This document shows, in pieces, positions 31,155 to 37,002 of a DNA stretch of 37,002 nt. The stretch's first letter is position 1, and every line of letters begins with the position of its first letter. Under the pieces are notes generated by a model. It saw only the letters and a list, made by a program, of their open reading frames with translations, was not told where the DNA came from and searched no databases. The DNA is from Tieghemiomyces parasiticus (lineage: Eukaryota; Kickxellomycota; Dimargaritomycetes; Dimargaritales; Dimargaritaceae), in assembly GCA_027575765.1 (NCBI GenBank), contig JANBPT010000419.1, positions 1-37,002 of the forward strand, written 5' to 3'. The translations under genes were made by a program, and so were the position numbers.

Positions 31155-33840
31155 GTGCGAGCGGGTGAACAAACGCGTTGTGTGGCTGGCAGGGGGGCAG
31201 GGATGCGGGGATTCCCAGCGTCCAAAAAGGAGCTCGTTACTCGCGGATGGTAATGATGTAATTGTGTAAGGTTATGGTATGCAATGTTGAGAAAGGAGAG
31301 AAAGAGAAAGATATTTCCGGAACGAAGTAAACCCGCTATCGACCGATGGGAGGTGAGTAATTGATGGCTGCGTCCTAGGCGATATCTATCGGCCGATTCA
31401 ACTGGCGCGTCAAACGTGACTGTCAACCAGAAGTAGGTGGTGGCGGAGTCACAGTCTACTTGGCCGCAATCAAAATGGAGGGCGCAGGGTTGGCTGCAGG
31501 GAGCTGGTATGAGCCGTGAAGATACACAGTAGCGATAGGTCTTGGGAAGCACACAGAAGTTAGCACGGAGTAAATAGCCGAGTCCACGAGTAACAAAGAT
31601 AACTAACGAAGAGGACAATGGTGAAAAAGAAACACAGTGGTAATGAGCCTAGTATTCCGCTTATGAAGTTTAAAAAAAATTCAGTTTAGCTTCAAGCTAC
31701 ATAACTGAGCGGCGATCAACAAAGGAGCGGAACAAGTAAAAACAAGAGGTTTGTAAAGCGTACGGGCACCATGGTGGCTGTTATATAGAAACATACCTGC
31801 AATACCGTTGGGCTGACCGCCGGTACGCGCAAAGCACTACTTCTAACGCGGTCGGCCTACCGCAACAGCGCGGCGCGAACGCGCCAGACTGGACCATTCG
31901 CTCGGAGGCTCTAAGGAAATTTAGCCGCGACTAGACGGAACAGTTCCCACTTATTCTCCCTGACTACGCCCCTGACATAGAAACGGCACTCTTAACATTC
32001 CGTTTCTCAGCGTTCCCTCACTTGTGGCGGTCCAAATCACTACAGCCAGTTGTCTAGGACTGGGGGGGGGGAGATTGTCGACAAGACCCTAAATGATTCG
32101 AAATAAGATGAGGGATTCAAGGACAAGCCGGAGCGCGTTGACACTTACTACCATGCTCTCGTCCCCCATCGCACCTTATGGAAATAAAATCACCCGGTGG
32201 GATCAGCCTAGTCTTATCCGATACCGGTTTGGCGTGCTACTGTCGCCCCTCAGCCACAGTGTCGACCCTACTCAGGGACTCGGGGGCCGAACTATATCAT
32301 TACGTCGTTCCGTCTGCCGGTATGGCGTACTGACTGCTGAGCGGGGACACATATGGCGGGCCACGGATTGGCGTACTGAAAACTGCCGATTCGATCAGTT
32401 ATGGCATCCCCATTCATTCCTCTATCTATATTCCTTTATTCCATACGTTTATCATCCATTTACAGCGACGCCAGCCATCCAGATCCGTTGGGTATCACCC
32501 CTTCTTGACAGGCCTCCTCGCCTCTATCCTCTTAAGACTTAGCTTCCATCAGCCTTCTTCTTCTTAGCTGATGCGGCAGCTTGGTAGCTACCTTCATATT
32601 TCGCCTTGGCGCTAGCCCCGCTTCGCACTGTCGTCCTTTAGGTTTCCTCCTAACCCAAGCGATGGCCACTACAAAGGATGCAGGGTACCCTTCCAGTATA
32701 TAGGTTCCTCTTGGTCGCTTCTCAATAAACGATATCGATCGCACAATCGCCAACCCCCCCGCCTAACACGTTCCAGCTTTAGTAAGGCTTTTAGTTCGTT
32801 AGTTCCTTTCGCTGACTGCCAGCCTTTAGTTTTCCTCTAGGCAGTTTCTACCTGCGACACATGTGTTAAGATAAAAAACCCCCGTGTTTAGGCGTACTCC
32901 CCTAAAGTGTTGTGGATAGGCGAACCATGCAGTGACCGGGGATGAGGTCTACCATACTCCAGACGCACCCTGTTGGACGGAATGACACAGAAGCCATCCC
33001 TAATGAGTTGGCATTGGCGCATAACGATGGGGGATATTAAGGTTATCGAAATGTAACATCGGCTACCGACCGACTAACTTGAGCGCCCTGGCATCTGCTG
33101 TCTTATTTTGATTACAGTGGATGAAATCGGCGCGGCGCGTTGCACCGGATTTGTAGATGTGTCGCACGCCTGTTACCATACTTATCCCGGCGCTTTGAAA
33201 CTCTGAAACTGAATAACAGATCATTACAAACGATATCGTACGGGGAAGCTGGACTTGGCTATGCGAACCGCGATGCAAGGTCCAGCAGACCCCAATGGCG
33301 GACAGTACCTGGCAATAGCGACTGGACCAGGATCCCTCGGTTTAGCCAACCACTTTTCCCTGTCATACTTCCAATTTGACTGGATTTGGAGGCTTATGGG
33401 TTAGTGAGTCAGCCCCGGCCGTCAAATCCACTATTGGTGGCTGAATTGAATAGGCAACGAGTTTCGGAGGTCAGATCCGGGGTACAGTCACGGCAGCCTT
33501 GCTTTGGCTCATGCGAAAGCTAGCTCCGGCCAGTAGACTCGGTCAGATCGCAGCGGATATGGAAAGTGGTCACCTGCCTGAGGCACAGGATCCGCCCGAC
33601 TCACCAGATACCGCGGTGTAATCTGCTGGCCAGGAGCGGTGTAGAATTCGGCACACCGTCTACTTTCCGGTATGAGAGGTAGAGTATTAAGGCTGTCATG
33701 AGACGGTTGGTCACCTGGGGTGGTAGTTGTCATTGGTAGCGGTTAGAATCCACGGGCGGCCAGGATATAGACACCCTAAACAGCGTAATCTACAGTCCGT
33801 TCAGTTGCTATCTACGCGGCATGACGTGCACTGCACTGAT

Positions 33841-34171
33841 ATGACAGACCCCCCGGGCGGCGAGGAGCACCGCATGGCCGGGTTTCAGGGTAAACCATGG
33901 TAAGAGGGTTAGGTAGCGACTAAGGTGGACGTGAGGCGAGGCTCAAACTGAAGCCCGGAATTGGTGTTATACTAACAGATGGTTCGGTAGAAGGTGTGGT
34001 AGAGGCAGTCGTGGCTGGTCATCATCAGCATCCCCTTCTAACCCCGGTTTTGCGCCTCCCTGTAGGTGCAGCAGCATTCCCGCACCGCAGGACAATGAGA
34101 ACTGGTCGCTGCAGTTTCACTACCTGCCCACTGTGCCGAAGAGGGTGCCAATTGTAGCTACCCGGGGTTAG
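33841..34171 (+). CDS. Candidate two-exon small protein gene, unrecognised
   Basis: An ATG frame (33841-33899) ends in phase 2 at a GTAAGA donor. A pyrimidine-rich acceptor with a CTAAC branch-like string about 17 nt upstream opens a second exon (34066-34171) in the matching phase. The joined product is 54 residues (N-terminus MTDPPGGEEHRMAG, C-terminus VPKRVPIVATRG). The intron would be 166 nt, typical here. Nothing else supports it: the start context is weak, there is no TATA box nearby, and I know no family like it. Chance agreement of phase and splice sites is quite possible. Confidence 0.2.
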
Positions 34172-36005
34172 CAGGTGATGACCCTTGGCCAAATTAGGCC
34201 GTCCCCTCCTGCATCCCTTCCCCGCCCAATTCTCACTGGGCAGCGGTGATGCAGATCCGACTCGGTCTTGTGGGCCGTACTTTGCCGATACGTGCGTCCG
34301 TCATTGGCACTTTTCCGCGTTCCACGCGTCCCTTTCTCGGAGGCCTCAGCCATCCGGCTACCCTTCCCGTGTGATCCTGGTCAGCTATTACTCTCTCGCT
34401 CACCTTACAGCCACCACCTTCATTCGTCAGGTATCGAGTCCCGCATGACTCTTACCACAATCGCCGAATGTCCTAACGCCACTATCAAGAGAGCGGCAGT
34501 GCTTACGCTTCTGACCAGGCGGGTGACAGTGCATGTCGTCAGGCCTCTCGGGGTTGCCATTGTAATGCTATCCATCTCTGCGTCTACCAATACAGCGTGC
34601 AGTGCGGGTAGGGTGTCAAGTATTAGGAGGCTCAAGTCGACTCTCCCTAGTAAGTTCGGCCCCACCCGCTCCTCACCCCGGTCTTACCGCGCCGTCGCCG
34701 CTGCACTTATCCTGGCCTCAGGTACGCCCCATGCCTGTGCCTCTCTCCATCCTATTCTCCCTTCGAGCGTAGACTTTAAAACTGCCACGGTTTGAGCAAT
34801 ACCAATTGGACGGACAGACCAATAGTCACTGGAGGTGCACCTACCGACTACTCGCTAGGTGTACGGTTCCTCGCTCGTCATGGGTTGCTGAGACGGCTAT
34901 CATCTGCCGTGGGAGATAGAGTAGCCCCCTTCATCTCAAATAAAATCGTAACGCTTAGAAAGTACTATGGACTACGACGTTCCAGTCTACTGCTACCAAC
35001 GTTGCCACCTAATATTGAACTCGGCAATTTGGCAAGGGCCGACCGGTATTGCAAGTGTATTACGTCATAGATCGCCAGAAAAACCAGAGCTCGGAGGGTT
35101 GTGCTGCTACTATATTTTATGTAACAAACACTGGTTAACATTTGCTGGACGTTATTGGGAGACAACTGGTACCTCGTGCCGGCATAGCCTGGCATATCAA
35201 TTAAGCACCCCGCTGCATAGCCATGTAATCCACTCTGCCTCCATTTCCTTCTAATACATCCCGAGCAGTACAGTCACTGCTGCTTCTACCGATTTGAAGG
35301 GCAAAGGGGCGTCGGAGTACCGGATATTGGTCAAAAGTATCATGCCGTGTGGATGGGTAAGTCCTGACAACCTCCCCCCGGCGGGGCTATTGGAGCTGGT
35401 AGATGCGATTGGCCCTTGTCACCAACCATTTCGTCCAGGCTCGGCCCTGCCAAATTGGGGTGCGCCATACTGACCTCCCGATGCCATGTTTCCTAATCTT
35501 ACGAATGTATATGTGGAACCTGTGACGGTGGCGGAGACGTTATCCCTTTGGCGTTTGGGTGCGAAAGGGGTGAGTAAGGGGACGCAGAAAGGATAAATCC
35601 GGAGGTCATTGGAACGGCGGCGCCAGCCTACCCCTGGCGAAGCATTGGCCTTCCCTATACCTACCCTCTCCTTCTTTCTCGCACTGCAATGATTGTCCGG
35701 TCCTGAGGTAAACCGCACGTTGTCAACCCCTTCTGCCACTCATTTCACTCACCTGTCCATCCTAGCTCCCCTCGCTGGGCAAATTGTCATCCGTAATAAC
35801 ACCCTTCTCCGCTTACCGAAATCCACTCCTTTCCACCGGCGGGACTTCCAATGGACACACCTTGTCCCCTCTACTCCTCGTTTACTGGTGAGGTGGCCGT
35901 GCTGCCCGCCGACTCGATGTTTCCGAATCGATCTACCCTCACTCACCTCGCGCTGACCATTTGTCCCCTCAGCAGCGATATCCCGCGCAATGGCCTACGC
36001 GTATG

Positions 36006-36023
36006 TATATATATATAAATAAA
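36006..36023 (+). promoter_or_regulatory. TATA-type tract, possible promoter
   Basis: An alternating TA tract ends in TATAAATAAA and is followed by about 75 bp of mixed pyrimidine-rich sequence and an ATG at 36096 whose frame (18 codons to a stop at 36147) begins with hydrophobic residues. The layout resembles the TATA-led genes at 16.5 and 20.0 kb, but I find no downstream exon to complete it, so it may be only a simple repeat. Confidence 0.25.
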
Positions 36024-36892
36024 CCCGTCCCTGCTAATTCGCTGTCCGGTCCCTGGTACTTAAACCATAACTTCAAACACGTTCCACCATCTGCCATGCA
36101 GCCGCTTTCTGCGATCCTAGTCACCTCACCTTTCTACCCATCGTGCTGACTTTATCGAGCTAGATATCGTCCTACCTTCCTTTGGAGACCTGTATCGCAG
36201 CTACTTTGGCCTTACCTGTCTCCTCCTATACTAAAGTCAGGGATTCGATCGGTTGCTACCCAGCCACTATCCTTCTTCGCTTATAACCGTCGTGCGAATC
36301 ATTTGTTGATATCAACTCCAAGCGCTCCATTGGACTCAACTGCAAGGGGTAGCCAAGTAAGTACCCCCGCTATTCCAAACATTGGCACGCAGAGTGAATT
36401 GAGACCCCTTGAATGCCCGATATTGGTATTGGTCTTGGTTTGATCGACGCCCCTGCATCAGTCGTGGTCGGCCAGTTTTACTAGCACGGCTTAAGTTTCT
36501 CCATTGCCAACCCGCGATGAACCTCATGGACGACCCCAAGCATCTACCGAGAAACTCACAGCTGGTCAGAAGGGGAAGCTCTGCGATTCCCGGCTGCGAT
36601 AAGGGCCGCAACCAGTAGACTCTCCCGCGTTTTGCTGGAGGCATGTGTCACCCTCCTCTCACCTGCTTTTCTGTTTAGAGGTTTGCAGCTGTGGCTCATC
36701 CAGCATGGCCCTTCAAGTCTTGACCGGGATATCTAACATCGTCTTTATTAATATCTGACACGTGCCCTGTCTCCGTCGAACCAACCACCCCGCCCCTAGA
36801 TTCTAACCTCCGCACCAACAGACCTCTCACCGCCATCACCGCCCTTGCCTGTTCTCAGCCGATACAGGCCGTCCCCTCCTTCAACCTCGCTC

Positions 36893-36900
36893 TATTTAAG
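36893..36900 (+). promoter_or_regulatory. TATA-like box in a pyrimidine-rich promoter of a gene beyond the right edge
   Basis: From about 36770 the plus strand is dominated by C and T with CCAACC, CCTCC and CACC runs, and a TATTTAAG box lies about 100 bp from the window end. The stretch after it is again pyrimidine-rich, like the leaders of the TATA-led genes at 16.5 and 20.0 kb. No ATG-led frame follows within the window, so a start codon just to the right is expected. Confidence 0.45.
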
Positions 36901-37002
36901 CATTCACTCCCCGGCTCATCTAAGAGTGTTGCTACACCATACCGTATAACCCGCGTTCTATCGACCTCCCAACTTCAACCCCGCCTTCCCTGCGCTTCGC
37001 TC

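Larger units (their letters stand above)
31155..36890. other. Gene-poor region right of the MFS transporter
   Basis: About 5.7 kb in which I cannot call a gene with confidence. Open frames reach 185 codons (minus, 31618-31061, running through the MFS leader) and 175 codons (plus, 34268-34795), but none has family similarity or a clear exon structure. Visible details are a short Kozak-led hydrophobic frame on the minus strand (31772-31716), a G run at 32061-32070, a possible two-exon mini-gene at 33841-34171, and a long TATA tract at 36006-36023. I found no tRNA-like arms, no terminal repeats and no transposase motifs. Confidence 0.35.

Noticed and set aside
31061..31618. 185-codon minus-strand frame with several cysteines upstream of the MFS start
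   Set aside because: It runs through the microsatellite and past the MFS start codon in another frame and has no signal peptide or donor site that would make it a gene; it probably lies in the MFS leader.
32532..32640. Minus-strand string reading like a Lys-rich C-terminus before a stop
   Set aside because: The AAG repeat that gives the Lys run is a simple purine tract; the frame closes a short way upstream and no convincing upstream exon was found.

Overview
The window is a stretch of nuclear DNA from a filamentous, probably early-diverging fungus. The evidence is spliced protein genes with short introns (mostly 109-222 nt) carrying a strong GTAAGT-type donor, G/C-ending codons in the conserved genes, Kozak starts of the CACCATGG type, and a gene set typical of fungi (Exo70, Sdh4, an Rsc1/Rsc2-like bromodomain/BAH protein, Clu1, a secreted S9C dipeptidyl peptidase, a DHA2-type MFS exporter). 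The exact lineage cannot be fixed from the sequence; placing it outside the Dikarya is my inference.

Layout, left to right. (1) 1-1848, minus: a REX4-type 3'-5' exonuclease-fold protein, cut by the left edge, in which four of the five DEDDh catalytic positions are replaced. (2) 2356-5527, plus: EXO70, 11 exons, divergent from gene 1 over a 507-bp shared promoter. (3) 5905-6781, minus: SDH4, the membrane anchor of succinate dehydrogenase, three exons, convergent with EXO70. (4) 8774-13583, plus: a 1403-residue chromatin-remodelling subunit with bromodomain, ankyrin block, bromodomain, BAH domain and a Gln/Met-rich tail. (5) 14140-15639, plus: a YbaK/ProXp-type aminoacyl-tRNA editing protein. 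(6) 16736-17764, plus: an orphan protein with a signal peptide, one exon, TATA promoter. (7) 20138-22660, plus: a secreted dipeptidyl peptidase with an intact Ser-Asp-His triad, TATA-like promoter. (8) 24072-28778, plus: CLU1. (9) 29268-31112, minus: a 14-helix DHA2 MFS transporter, convergent with CLU1. From 31.1 kb to the right end no gene can be called with confidence; a pyrimidine-rich segment with a TATA-like box near 36.89 kb looks like the promoter of a gene beyond the edge.

There is no operon logic; these are independent genes. Broad themes are housekeeping and organelle function (EXO70 secretion, SDH4 and CLU1 mitochondria, RSC chromatin, tRNA editing) and a secretion-oriented pair in the middle (orphan secreted protein and dipeptidyl peptidase), the two genes with the clearest TATA-like boxes. 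I saw no tRNA, rRNA, CRISPR, intact transposon or viral gene. The items most worth checking are the catalytically degenerate exonuclease, the orphan secreted protein with two CX4C pairs, and the ankyrin block between the two bromodomains. Several small candidate exons in the gene-poor regions are given with low confidence.
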